From Neurospora intermedia (Eukaryota; Ascomycota; Sordariomycetes; Sordariales; Sordariaceae), in the NCBI GenBank assembly GCA_037102815.1, contig BTPP01000002.1, positions 2,604,001 through 2,668,000 of the forward strand: a stretch of 64,000 nt of DNA. The letters run 5' to 3'. Numbering within the stretch: position 1 is the first letter of the stretch; every line of letters starts with the position of its first letter. The position numbers and the translations under genes are program-made. Shown here one piece after another: positions 1 to 10,699 of this stretch. The notes beneath the pieces were generated by a model, which made no database searches, was not told where the DNA came from, and worked only from the letters and a program-made list of their open reading frames with translations.

Positions 1-581
1 TCCCGAAGTGTGGAGTCCTCCCGGCTTGGCCCAACCTCCCGGTCGGCGCGGGCCCGACCCGTCTGCCACAATCATGAGGGTCAGCGTTGATTTCATCAAC
101 ATCGGGAAATAACTCAAAAGTTTTATCGCCAGACCTCAAGGAAAAAGAATGGACGACTGACGAGAGCCTGGGAAGCGACCCTGTTGGTGACCCTTGCAGT
201 CGGCAACAACCTGGAGCAGTGATGTACATCCTTGTCTTCGCAGCCATTCGCCAAGTCGCTATCCGTAACAGGGACCTTGGCGAGACGTCGTTAGGTGTCG
301 ATTACATGCCATCAAGGTTGCTGCTTCACTGTCACCTTTGTCCAGGACTCGGCGAGCTTCGTTGGATGAACCTTGTTACGAGAGAGAGCGAGCGGGTGGA
401 CTACTCTGTCTTGCTTGACGCAGCTTTAGCTTCCAGCAGCGAAAACCGAACGTTCCGAAGCTGTCATGTCTGCGAATGAACATGCTCTTTCCATGAGGCT
501 CCATTACTGCAGACAAGACTCTGTTCTTTTTAAGTATAAACGTAGTCGGGACACTCGAGAGCATGAAGGAATAAAGCCACC

Positions 582-611
582 ACGCAAGGGTGATATGTAT
601 CACCCTTGCGT
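582..611. repeat. Perfect palindrome, 14-bp arms, 2-nt loop
   Basis: The arms acgcaagggtgata and tatcacccttgcgt are exact reverse complements separated by TG. The pairing stops sharply on both sides. It lies in sequence with no recognised gene. It could be a hairpin in a transcript, a binding site for a dimeric factor, or the remnant of a small inverted-repeat element. Nothing nearby decides between these. Confidence 0.85.
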
Positions 612-916
612 TGATCACGGAGATGTGGTCACACTATCAAGCGATTAGGTAGGAAGTGTAGGATGTTGCTTTACTGCCGACTTCAGTTCGTGGACCTGTA
701 CTTAGGTGTAAAAGACCCACCTGTCTAGGAGCATCCGAATGGCGATGGCCACCCAAGGACTACCATCACTGGTACCATCATCTCTGCCGCTGTCTAAGAA
801 TACAGTCTCGGAAACTCCGGTACGATTAAGAAGTCGGCAAACGACCGCGGTTTATATCAAAGCTATCTTTTGCAACGTCTTTTGTTCGGACGACTGGAGC
901 TGTCTTCACCAAATTG

Positions 917-977
917 CTCCCGTCCTTCTCTCTCATTTTCTCCACTCTACTTTTCTTTCTTTCTTCCTTTCTCACTA
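917..977 (+). promoter_or_regulatory. Pyrimidine-rich tract, possible promoter
   Basis: A C/T-rich run of about 60 bases on the plus strand resembles the CT stretches found just upstream of many filamentous-fungal start sites. I could not find a credible downstream coding region, so a regulatory role is only a possibility. Confidence 0.2.
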
Positions 978-1904
978 AATCGAAAAGCAGAGAAGAAAGA
1001 CGAGAATGGTAGGCGACCGCAACGCATGATACCAATTAGTTAAGCGGTGGATAAGACAGCGGTAGAGACGGCGACGATGGAGACATGGTAGAGAAAACAA
1101 CGCTGAAGAAGGCGATGTTGAAGAATGAAACTGGCGATAATCTTATCGATAGGCGAAATCGAAAAGAGGACGATACCTACCTCTATCGTGAATCATTTCA
1201 GGCACTAACAGAAAGGAAGGATACAGGGCATTTTGGGACGATCATGGACGACGCTATTGACCAATAAAAATCTGGATTGGCAAGATGCCCTGACTAGCTG
1301 TAGTTGTCTGACGAATGAGAGTACAGAGAACAGCATTGTACTGCGTAAGAAAATCTGGCTGTACGCTAGAGGAACCGTCCTTCTACTCCGCTTCGGTGGA
1401 TGTAGGTTATTAGGTAGATCCCCAGACTTTAATGTAATCCACCTCTTCATCGTTAAAGCACGCTTCGATGACTCCATGTACACACATACATTCAGTACTT
1501 GAGATAAAGAGAGGCGCGCTGTTTTGAAGTGCACTATGGCAAAGCAGTGTTTGTTTGTTTGTCCATAGTCATCTATGTTCACTCTAGAGATTTGCCAGCA
1601 TAGTGGCTTCCCGGAACATGGAGGGAGGGATTTAGGATTTTTAACAACCACCAAAGAGGCGGAAGCGATGGTGATGGTGATAACACGAAATTCCTTTCAA
1701 TGTCGCTCCTTGCAAAAGTAGGATGGGTTAACCTCATTTGGGTTAGAGATTCGTCACATTATTGAGGTATATAGTCACTTTATCCACGCTTACTTCTGGC
1801 TTGTTGAATTCTTACTAGATGGGATGAAAATCCCATACACCCTGAAATCCAATTCACGCAAAAACTGAAAAGTCCTCGAGTCTTATTCGAAGCGGCTGTT
1901 GACA

Positions 1905-2005
1905 TTTCTTTGTCTCTCTCTTTCTCTCCCTCTCCCCTGTCTCCTTCTTCCCTCCTCCTCTTCTTTCTCCTTACCTCAACTCTGCTTCCGTCCCTCCCCC
2001 TTTCC
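1905..2005 (+). promoter_or_regulatory. CT-rich core promoter of the permease gene
   Basis: An almost pure pyrimidine stretch (TCTCTC, CCCTCTCCCC, TTCTTTCTCC and similar) ends about 80 bases before the permease start codon. Such CT tracts are a common core-promoter feature of filamentous fungal genes and mark the region around transcription initiation. No TATA box is needed for this assignment and none is obvious. Confidence 0.5.
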
Positions 2006-2084
2006 CAACCCAATCAAGATATTCGTTGCCTCTTTTCACGCCCACACATCCCGGACCCATCTGTATCTATATCCTTAACTCAAG

Positions 2085-3912
2085 ATGTCTACCAACAATT
2101 CCACCGAAGATGACGAACCAAAGTTACCACGCGGCATTGTTTTCCAAGATATCGAACGCACAGCTGGCGAAGAGGACGATGGGCAAGACAAATATAAAGC
2201 AGAGACATCTACTCGATTTGGTTCGCTATGTTGGCCGAACTTCTCAAGCACTATGAAGGAGGGTGACGCCGACGACAACCGCTCCAAGAAGGGGAATCCA
2301 ACGTGGTACCAGAAGCTCATCGACGCCGGTATAGAAGAAAACGGGATCCAGCCGGTTCCGCTTGAAGGGAGGACTTCGACGCAGTATAATCAGTTGTTTA
2401 CTGTCTTCTTTACTGGCTTGTTGTGTTTATTGCCGTGAGTCACCACCCTATCCTTCGGTTTTCAAGGGTCACAACCTAGCCTAGTGTAGCTGATCAGCTG
2501 CTGACTCGTCATTGTTCTTGGCTTTTGAAAAGAATACCAACTGGCATGCTGGCCACTCTCGAGTTTGGCTTGAGTCTGAGAGATGCTTCGTTGGTTATCG
2601 TCTTCTTTGCGCTGCTTACATGCCTCCCGCCTGCCTTCATGGGAATCGGAGGTATGGAGACCGGCATGAGGCAGTTTGTGCAAGCTCGGTATTCATTTGG
2701 GTGAGTCCCAACCTCCATTTCATCGCACCTGTTCCTCCATTTTATAAGAGCCATGTCCTAACCAACACCCATCCTTCTCGCAGCCTCTACCTAGTCGTCA
2801 TTCCCCTCCTCCTCAACGCCGCGACCATAACCGGCTTTACCCTCATGTCCGCCATCGCGGGCGGGCAGACCCTCGCAGCCATCAACCCCTCCCACGTCAG
2901 CATAAACGTAGGCATCGTCATCACCTGCATCGTCGCCTTCGGCATCTCCCTCCTCGGTTTCAACTTCGTCCACTTATGGGAACGATGGACGTGGATCCCC
3001 AACTTGATTGCTCTCGTCATCACCGTCGGCTGCGGCGGCCGCTATCTCCATCTGCAATCGCAGCCTGCAGCACCGGCCACTCCCGCACAGATCCTCAACC
3101 TTGGCAGCCTCATGGCAGGATACTTCATCACGTTTGGCGGGATGGTGGGCGATTATTCCATTTACCACAACCCAAGAGGCGTTCTCTCCAAGTCGTTCAG
3201 CGCCAGAGCCCGCATCTTCACCTACCTCTACCTCGGCTTGTTCCTCCCTTCTGTTCCACTCTTCATATTGGGAGCCGCCATAGGCGGTGCCGTTCCCCAG
3301 GTTCCTGCGTGGCAAGCCGCTTACGCTTCGACGGGCATCGGGGGCGTGATGATGGAGATGCTTGCTCCCGCGGGCGGGTTTGGCAAATTCGTGCTGGTGG
3401 TGCTTGCGCTCAGCGTGATTGGAAACATTGCCATCTCCATGTATACCATCTCGTTGAACCTCGAGATGTTGATGCCGCCGTTGCCCTTCAAATTAAGGGT
3501 CCATCGATTCGTGTTTATCCTGGTGACGATGGCGGTCATGATCCCGATGGCGATCAGAGCGGCAATGAAGTGGGAGACTAGTTTGATCAATTTCCTCAGT
3601 ATTATTGGGTATTGGTCTGCGTGCTTTGATGTTGTTTTGATACTGGAGTTGGTGGTGTTTAGAAGAATGGACTATGCGACCTTTGATCAAGCTATCTGGA
3701 ACGTGGGGAGGGAGTTGCCACCTGGGTTGGCGGCCTTAGGTGCCTCGATGCTGAGTTGGGCGCTGGTGGTCCCGGGGATGGCGCAGTCGTGGTATGTTGG
3801 CCCGATTGCAAAGAGCACTGGGGATATCGGGGTTGAGGTGGCTTTTGTGTTGACGGGCTTGTTTTATCTACCTTTGAGGTGGCTGGAGATCAAGATTCGG
3901 GGCCGATTCTGA
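2085..3912 (+). CDS. fcy2: Purine-cytosine permease (NCS1 family, Fcy2-like)
   Basis: Plasma-membrane symporter predicted to import cytosine and purines with protons. Three exons are seen: 2085-2434, 2533-2700 and 2784-3912. The introns are 98 and 83 bp, both starting GTGAGT and ending AG, and joining them restores one frame of 548 aa, close to the usual fungal length of about 500-535. The start ATG follows a CT-rich tract and sits in a good context (CTCAAG before it). The N-terminal 100 residues are hydrophilic and acidic. The segment GIQPVPLEGRTSTQYNQLF just before the first membrane helix is typical of fungal Fcy2/FcyB proteins, and about 12 hydrophobic segments follow, with no internal stop. 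The gene converges on mlh1, the two stops being about 200 bp apart. Substrate choice among cytosine, adenine and guanine or hypoxanthine cannot be read from the sequence. Confidence 0.93.
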
Positions 3913-4116
3913 TGGACGACGTGAGTACGACTATAGTCCCGCTAGTTACAAGCGGTCAACTCGGGTTGCTAAGGTAAGAAAGTGGTAGAGGTGCACCTAC
4001 CATAGCCATCAGGAAACAAATCAAGGAAACGAACATGTCGGCTACTCATATAGTTCAAGTCGAATATGTGACGTATCTTATTATGGTGCTGATACGCTTA
4101 CTGGTATCGACAGGTA

Positions 4117-6431
4117 TTAACATCTTTCAAATACCCTGTACAAGCCCTTGAGGTTCGCGACCTCGAGAATACTCGTCTGCATGAGCGACTTGGTCGCGAC
4201 AAGCCTCGACTTGAAAGCCGGAAAAAGATAATGTTCCAATGCGAACAGAACATGGTGTCTGCGAGCAGCTGTTTCGACATCGACATCCTTGCCATCATCT
4301 TGCACAGACGATAGATCATCGGTATCGATAGTCGCTGGCAATCGCTCAGGGACATAGAAAATGGCCAGTTCTTTGAGGAAGCCCTCGAAACAGGCCTTCT
4401 CTTCTGACCAGTCTACACGTGGTCCCAGCTCCAAAAGAAAACGCGGCAATTTGGCCATGGACGGCGTGTAGCCTTTCACCAGTAGTGGGATGCTTAGCAG
4501 CTCGCCGGCCGGAGATATTTCAAAGGAGAAATACTCGAGAAGCATCTCTCGCCGTTCAACCAACTGATCTGCCACCAACTCGACGATTTCCGATACGTCC
4601 ATCTCATCATCTCCGTCTTTATCCACTCTCCCAGTTGCATCTGCTGTTGCCGTTCTCTCGGATTCGGCGGCCATGCTCAGCAGCTCTCGAAGATCGAGAG
4701 GCGGATCAAAACGTATGGTACCAAAGTTACCAAAATCCGTCAACCCCAGTTGATAGAAGTATTCGTAGCATACCCGTCCATAGTCAACCAGGTACAACTT
4801 TACACCACCCTGGATGGCAGCAAGACGACGACGTTCATCTACAATTCCGACAAAGGTGTGATTGGCAAAGATCTCGGTCAGTTCGTGGTGCATCTCTTCG
4901 CGGACTTCGGCGCGCAGTTCGCGTACACTGATCAAGCGACAGGCAGTAGCCTCACGCTCGACTGTCTCGTACTTGATCATCTCAACGTCCATGTTTGTGC
5001 CATTAATGGTTGCTTTGACGCCAGACGTGGAGGGAATTTCATCTCCTCTTGACCCTGCTGCCATGGTTGACGCGGGCGGCAACATACTGGTTATCTTACG
5101 CATGTTGGTATCAGTCCGCACAAGACTGGATTCATTGCGTGCTGGGGTCTTGCGGGCTCCTGAAGCCGCACCGCTGGTCTTGGATGGTGTGCTTGAAGAC
5201 GCTTGTTGATCTGAGGCCGACCATGTGCCACCAGGGAGAAGGGTTTGGGTAAGAAAAGTTCGGCTAGTGTCGACAGCAGCCAACTTTGATCGGATATGCT
5301 CGCAGATGGCCTGGATGATCTCATGTTCATTGAGGAAGTTCACTTCGCGTTTCGTAGGGTGAACATTGACATCAACCCGCTCAGGGGCAATTTCTAGGCT
5401 GAGGTAGACAAAAGGGTGGCCGTTCTTGGGGAGAAAGGAAGCGTATGTTTGCTCAACTGCCTTTCGAATGTTGGAAGACTCGACACATCTATGGTTGATG
5501 AAGAGCAGCAAAGTTGTCTTTTTGAGACTGTAGTTGGCGTTAGTCGCCAAGCCCTCAGCCTTGAAGCCCCAGCGGTCATCGGATGTGGAGTATTCTATGA
5601 GTTCGTTGGCGACGCTGCCTCCGTATATCTGCCGGATTCTGTCGGTGCTCGAAGCATTGGCCTGAATGGCAATGCTTGTCGATGACTCGCCGTGTTTTTT
5701 GCACGAGAAAGCAACGTGCGAACAATGTACAGCATAGCGGCCAACCATGTCGATGATCTTGTTGTATTCGTCGGAGGTAGATCGAAACGCGCGTCGGCGC
5801 GTTGGAATGTTGTAGAACAGATCTTCGACGGTAATTTGCGTGCCTTGTCGTCCAGCGACGGGCTTCGGATCGGGTGACTGGCCGGGTTTTGCGGGAACGA
5901 GCTTTCCGCTCCCGTAATGAGCACGCCAGGCGCAATTGGATTCCTGAGTCTTGGTGGTGACGGTCAGGTGTGCAATGTGGCTTATGCTGGCAAGAGCCTC
6001 ACCGCGGAAGCCGTATGTTGAGATGGACTGAAGATCCTCGAACTTTTGCAGCTTGGACGTAGTGAAGCGTTCACATAGAATGGGCAAATCCTGCTTGTCG
6101 ATACCGCAGCCATTGTCTGTGATCTGGAGGAGCTTGAGGCCACCGTCCTTGACCACAATCTCCAACGAGGTAGAGCCGGCATCCACGGCATTCTCCATTA
6201 GCTCCTTGAGAGCATGAACAGGCGCAACAATGATCTCGCCAGCGGCAATCTTGTTGACAACGTCTGGGTCGAGTGGCTACAAGTACCGGTCAATAAAGTC
6301 ATTCTCTTGGAAGATGGAGGAGCGTGTCTTCTTACCCTGATCCGACGTGGAGCATGACCGCTGTCATCGCCGAGCACGCTCGCCTTGCGCTTTTCACCCC
6401 TAGGGCCATCAATGGCCATTGCATCAGCCAT
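4117..6431 (-). CDS. mlh1: DNA mismatch repair protein Mlh1 (MutL homologue)
   Basis: Nuclear mismatch-repair ATPase that pairs with Pms1, Mlh2 or Mlh3 to couple MutS recognition to strand removal, and acts in meiotic crossover resolution. Exon 1 is 6431-6336 and exon 2 is 6276-4117, with a 59-bp intron (donor GTAAGA, acceptor TAG). The joined protein is 751 aa, against 769 in yeast and 756 in human. The GHKL ATPase motifs are intact: ELMENAVDAG around residues 57-66 with the catalytic Glu at 60, DNGCGI at 86-91 and GFRGEAL at 121-127. A low-conservation linker separates this from the C-terminal dimerisation domain. The protein ends in FERC, the invariant Mlh1 C-terminus that contributes to the partner endonuclease site. 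I chose the ATG at 6431; the next ATG is four codons on. Nothing suggests loss of function although the gene lies 4 kb from RIP-mutated DNA. Confidence 0.97.
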
Positions 6432-7189
6432 CCCGCCCAAGTTTACCCTCGCAAAGTGAATGAGATTGCCAACAGTAGGCTCAGCTCAGTTAAGACCGGC
6501 TATTAGGCTCGTCCGTTAGAGCTGCTGGCCGTCTGGCGAGAGATAACGACCGCGTCAAGAAGCCTTCAAGAGTCCTCTGCTAGACGCGCTGGGCGGTTTG
6601 CAGACGGATGGTTTGCTACTCAACAAACACGGTTCATCTGTTCCGAAGGAAAACGTGATCCCGTGAAGCTGCCACTCCACCGTAGGTAGCGATAGTCTAC
6701 GATCAGGCTCGTAATTGCAACACCGTGAAGGAATGAGCCAGTCCTACTTTCCCCTACGGACGAACCTGAAGACTCGCGGTTGCCAGTTGTATGTACAAGG
6801 CAGGTACGAACGATATGTTCTACAAATGGAAGGCAACAGCGGAGCCCGGTCACTGAAGTGACCAATGCAGCGGCCCAGTTCGACACTGCCATAACAGCCT
6901 ACAAGAGGGGGACAATATGTGGGCCTTGGGCACGTGCATTACTACGCTCGATTGGGCCATGCAGGACGGGCTATGAGGTCTTCTCAGGCATCACAACGAA
7001 CATATCGACCAACGAATTCGTCACAACCCACCGATAGTTTTCTCATCATCCTTTCTTCACACACCAGACGTACAATCAGAGGCAACCCAGTACCACACCC
7101 TATTCGAACTACGGCTCACGAACATTGCAAACTTGACGATCGCCTCAATCAATCGAAAGAAATGCGAGACCTTTCCACTTCACCCCGCC
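6432..7189. other. Divergent intergenic region
   Basis: This lies between the mlh1 start (minus strand) and the next plus-strand candidate gene, so it should carry the promoters of both. I see no convincing open frame, RNA gene or named binding site in it. Confidence 0.5.
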
Positions 7190-7843
7190 ATGTCTATGGC
7201 TAGTATAGGGTTGAGGTTACGAGTCTACATATTTGGCTTCTGCGATGCGGTTCACGACCACGGATACTCGCCTTCGTTTACAAAGCACGACACCTTGCAA
7301 ATTGACGGAACATCCACATTTTGCTCTAATTATCTGGTGCCTTTCTGACCTCAATTCAGCTCGACTGAGCCACAACTTCTCGAAAAGGCTATCATCTTCT
7401 CCGGTCATGGAATATCTCATTCTGTGCCGGATCTGCCTCTGCGGCCGGGGTTCGGAGGTCTCCAAAGCCAGGCTTCCATTGGGACTGATGTCACTGATTT
7501 TGTCAAGTGACAAACACATTACTTTCCGCCTCAGAATCGTAGGAAGATATCATGTCTAGCCTGTGATTGTATCTCTTTCTCTTCTCTGGCCTTCTCGAGT
7601 TCCTCCCGTCACTTTTATTCCTGATATCAACGAGGTACAGTGTCTTGCATGCCACCCTCTTTCGCTCTGGCTTCCATTGGGACCCCTGCTCAAGGGCTTG
7701 AAGCCACGCTCCCGCCCCATCCTTTTCGAGGCTTTCCGGAGGGCTCTTCTCAGCGCGGAGGTGAATATCTTGCCAGACTCGGTGGAGAGGGATATAACAG
7801 CTATTTCCTGCCTTGGTCATGTCGACACCATCAGCATCACTAA
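7190..7843 (+). pseudogene. Candidate spliced host gene, possibly disabled
   Basis: The ATG at 7190 has a strong fungal context (CCCGCC before it). A coherent reading uses exon 7190-7275, an 84-bp intron (donor GTTTAC; branch CTGAC 12 bases before the acceptor CAG), exon 7360-7568, a 72-bp pyrimidine-rich intron 7569-7640, and exon 7641-7843 ending in TAA. Within exon 2 there is one in-frame TGA at 7508, after which the same frame continues into RRKISCLACD. Either the gene ends there as a 78-aa protein, or the 165-codon reading is a gene with one nonsense change. The product is not recognised. CLAC recalls the start of a fungal zinc-cluster motif, but the rest of the Zn2Cys6 pattern is absent. 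The exon model is inferred from frame and splice signals only. Confidence 0.35.
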
Positions 7844-7905
7844 TTCATTTCATCTTCGACAAGTCATACACAAAATAAACTCAATATCAAACTTCATACC
7901 TAAAG

Positions 7906-8632
7906 ATGGTTGAGAAACAACCACCGGAATCTGCGTGGTTGTTTTCTCGGGGATCCACTCCGAGTGATGCAGGCTCCTCTGTTCAAGTCCATGCGGACAA
8001 TGGAAGTAGCAGGTGCGTATGCTGACTTCATTGCCCCTCCGGCTAGGTTTCGTTTCTGACCTTTCGGCAGAACACAGAGCCTATCAGGAACAAAACGACC
8101 GTTGACCCCCTCTGTACGAGATCCAACACAAATAACTGTCGATCCTGTCAAAGGGAGATTATCTCGGACGGGTCCGCCATCACCATCTATTTCATCGCAT
8201 AGCAGCGAGCCACCTCTTCGTGATGACCTACTGAGAGATCTTATTCATTCCTACGATACCCACATCGTCACCACTGCTTCAGTACCCGTCAGCCACAGCC
8301 TTAAACGTCCACATGATGGGGCGCTCGCAGACACCGAACCCCTAGCAAAAAGAGACAGGCTTATCGAAGAATTAGAACAGATGGCACCCACTGGGAGTAA
8401 AGCACCCATTGAATCCTTACCTACCAGACAAAAGGAGATCAATGAGCACAGCGATCCGGTAGCTTTCACTCGTGCTGAGACCACAATACCGACTATAGAA
8501 GGGCATACCAGAGTCATTCTACCGATAAGGTCGTCTACGAAAAGACAGACCAGTCGGCAACAACGCAGACAAGCAACCGCACTACCTGAACAGCATGAGC
8601 ATGTGGAAACAAACTCAGAGCAAGGCACATGA
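7906..8632 (+). CDS. Hypothetical protein, polar and basic, two exons
   Basis: Exon 1 is 7906-8012 and exon 2 is 8071-8632, joined across a 58-bp intron with donor GTGCGT, branch CTGAC and acceptor CAG. This gives 222 aa. The 5' leader is A-rich and C-rich without upstream ATGs close to the start. The product is rich in Ser, Thr, Pro, Arg and Gln, has no membrane segment, and carries basic clusters (LKRPHD, AKRDRL, STKRQTSRQQRR) that would suit a nuclear or nucleic-acid-associated protein. IEELEQM hints at a short coiled coil. No known family is recognised. Coding-like sequence continues in the next 670 bases, so this stop may lie in an intron of a longer gene. Confidence 0.55.
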
Positions 8633-8747
8633 GAAAGCCGCCTGCTTGATGATTCTCTGCAGTGACCAACAGCATTGATGTGACTTCTGGTTGATGATTT
8701 TGTGTTTCTTTTTTTCCCTCTACCCATGCAAGTTCAACTTGGCATAG

Positions 8748-9304
8748 GCCTTACGAACCAAACAAATAGTCCTCAAGGCGTCGGTACCCCAGCTGCTTGA
8801 GTGGAGGTGCATCGATGTCTCGATCACGCAGAAGGCGGAGGAACAGCTACAACAACGGCAGTAGCTGGTCGAATGGGGTCCAATCGATATCTCGGCCGCG
8901 CAGCAGACGCAGCAGCAGACACAAGTTCAGCAGGACCCTTCGTCTTTGCCCTCGCCCTCTTCTGAGCTTTATCAACAGGTAGTTACCCCTTCGTCCTTGA
9001 CTTTAACGGAGGAATCCAATACCAGTTTCAGTCCCAGCTCCAAATCAGCAAGTTCAAGATCCACGCTACCCTCGAGGACATCGAGGTCCAACTCCACATA
9101 ATGCTCGGCATGATCAACAGTATGTCTCGAAACATCCGACGAGAAGTCATCACGCGCCATGAGGAGGTCAGGGATTTGTTGTACCGCAACCGCAACGGCA
9201 ATTGCGATGAAAATGAGGACGACGACGACAACAACCACAACCACAACCACGAAGGGAAGGGCATTGATAATGGAAATGGTAGTGGTCACAGAGACGGTTT
9301 TTGA
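8748..9304 (+). pseudogene. Coding block with internal repeat and one in-frame TAG
   Basis: One frame is open from 8748, crosses a single TAG at 8862, continues to a donor GTAGTT at 8979, and resumes after a 47-bp intron at 9026 to end with TGA at 9304. The product is Gln-rich, then predicted helical (HATLEDIEVQLHIML, RNIRREVITRHEEVRDLL), then an Asp/Asn/His low-complexity tail. Two adjacent copies of a repeat of about 23 residues are visible (LLEWxxIDVS and LVEWxxIDIS). The TAG aligns with a CAG codon at the same place in the first copy, so it looks like a C-to-T change at CpA. It is probably the 3' part of the gene starting at 7906: the frame is compatible with splicing from about 8603 to 8747, but that donor is weak. 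It could also be a separate gene. Confidence 0.4.
9218..9250 (+). repeat. Low-complexity GAC/AAC/CAC triplet run
   Basis: Imperfect trinucleotide repeats encode runs of Asp then alternating Asn and His near the end of the preceding coding block. In the antisense direction the same bases give a long valine run, which is an artefact. Confidence 0.8.
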
Positions 9305-10212
9305 TTATGGTTTGCTGCCTTCAGCATCACCTGGTCCTGGATCCTTACACTTGAGTCCTCGTATTCCCGATGAAGTTGGCGCAACTGACGCCATGATGCA
9401 TCCAGGGATCTCATCAGAGCAGACGGGAGTTTTCGTGCGATATATATCTCTTCTCTGTAGTATCCAGGAAAGGTCGGCAAGTACAGGGAGACATCAAGGG
9501 TTTTCTACAGCGGCTGCACGCAGAAAAGAGCTTAAGTCGCAGGGAAACAATCAATCAGAGTCGAGGCCGCTAACCCGGCGCCTGAGGTTTCGCCTGGTTC
9601 GTCAATCAACGAAACCGAAGTTCATCAACATAGCAGTCGGATACCAAGGGGTAATGGTGTATGTACCCCTTTGTTTTTGCGTCCAGATCAAACGGTGTAA
9701 GCTGAATATCGGCGGCGCAGACAGTACATGCATATTGTAGGAAGGCAGACGAACATAGGAGTTATAAGTGGCAATGGGTTGGTTGGTACAGGTGAAGGAA
9801 AAGAAATTAGGACGAAGGAAAGTATGAGGGGGGTGATAAGAAAGCTGGGGCTTCAGAGAGAAAGGGACAACAAGGAAGGGGCAATCAAGAGATACGAGAA
9901 ACACATATAAAATCGTGATTTCCCAAATCTATATCCCCTGCGCAGCATGTCATAAGATGAGCAAGGTGGACTGACTGAGGCATCTGATGAAGCCATACTG
10001 TTACGTACACAAGATGCGAATATTTTCTTCCCAGAAGTACTTCGATTCAGCTGGGCCGGCACGCCTTATCCTCATCGTCAAATCAATATTCAGGTATGCC
10101 GCAATGAACTCCGTTTTCTGCCATCAAAGTCATCTTCGATACAAGATACGTAGCTATCTGGCAAGCTGCTATTGCCCCTGACCAGAGGTAGCACTATGTA
10201 CTAAACCATATC
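9305..10212. other. Flank between host loci and repeat block
   Basis: About 0.9 kb of ordinary-composition sequence with no exon I can defend on either strand. The short open frames here show no recognisable motif. It is the last host DNA before the copia LTR. Confidence 0.5.
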
Positions 10213-10399
10213 TGTTGGTGGGTCCCTGGCATTCACTGGGCTGAGCCATTCACTGGACTGGGCACAGCCCAGTCCCCACTCTGTGCCCTGCCCAGACCGC
10301 ACTATATCTAGCCTTCCAGACTTTGCCAATCTTCCTCTTTCTTCTCTATAGTACTTAATCAATCGTATCCAACCACTTAATCTCGTTGGTAATCTCACA
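10213..10399 (+). repeat. Element A 5' LTR (187 bp, inferred)
   Basis: The stretch starts TGTTGG and ends CA directly before a tRNA-iMet-type primer site. It contains TATA-like sequences near 10,305 and 10,345. Its length is normal for fungal copia LTRs. The partner LTR is outside the window, so the left boundary is inferred from TG...CA and the primer site. Unlike the interior, this LTR still contains many CpA and TpG dinucleotides. Confidence 0.6.
10230..10275 (+). repeat. 17-bp tandem duplication plus hairpin in the A LTR
   Basis: Two 17-bp units starting CATTCACTGG lie head to tail (10230-10246 and 10247-10263, 15 of 17 bases equal). The second unit runs into a perfect hairpin, ggactgggc / gcccagtcc with a 3-nt loop, at 10255-10275. 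It sits in the U3-like part of the LTR and could be a transcription-control element. Confidence 0.75.
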
Positions 10400-10411
10400 G
10401 GTTATAAGCCC
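10400..10411 (+). other. Primer-binding site of element A (half initiator tRNA-Met type)
   Basis: The sequence directly after the LTR, GGTTATAAGCCC, is a near match to the complement of the anticodon arm of initiator tRNA-Met. This internal-tRNA priming is characteristic of Ty1/copia elements and supports both the LTR end and the class assignment. Confidence 0.65.
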
Positions 10412-10699
10412 TCTCTAACCTTCCCTATAATTGTATTTGATAAGCGACAAGCGTATCCTCAAAGCGCATCGTTAATTTCAATAAAGCGCTATAGCACCGG
10501 GTTAAAAGAAGCAATACAACTTCGTCGACTTAACGATTCGCCTGCTCGCTTATAAGCTAGCCTCGCTATATAAAGATTATTGCTAATATTTATTATATAG
10601 TAATTCCCTCGAATTAGTTATCGGTTTATTTATTATTGAATTAAGCGATTTAATTAAATTAATTAATAGTTAGTCTAATGACTACCAATTTTCTTCTTC

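Larger units (their letters stand above)
1..1904. other. Left flank, no gene recognised
   Basis: This stretch has ordinary base composition and contains only short open frames without recognisable motifs or coherent splice patterns. It holds a perfect 14-bp inverted repeat at 582-611 and a pyrimidine-rich tract at about 917-977 of the kind often found upstream of fungal transcription starts, but no convincing coding exon follows that tract. A very short or fast-evolving gene could be missed. Confidence 0.5.

Noticed and set aside
4040-4070. Possible tRNA T-loop (GTTCAAGTC)
   Set aside because: The flanking bases do not form a T stem and no anticodon or acceptor arm is present.
7511-7640. Zn2Cys6 transcription-factor domain at RRKISCLACD
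   Set aside because: Only the first two cysteines fit; the remaining four-cysteine spacing is absent in any splice reading I tried.
8972-9289. Minus-strand open frame with a long valine run
   Set aside because: The run is the antisense of the GAC/AAC/CAC triplet repeat; the plus-strand reading has better splice signals and composition.
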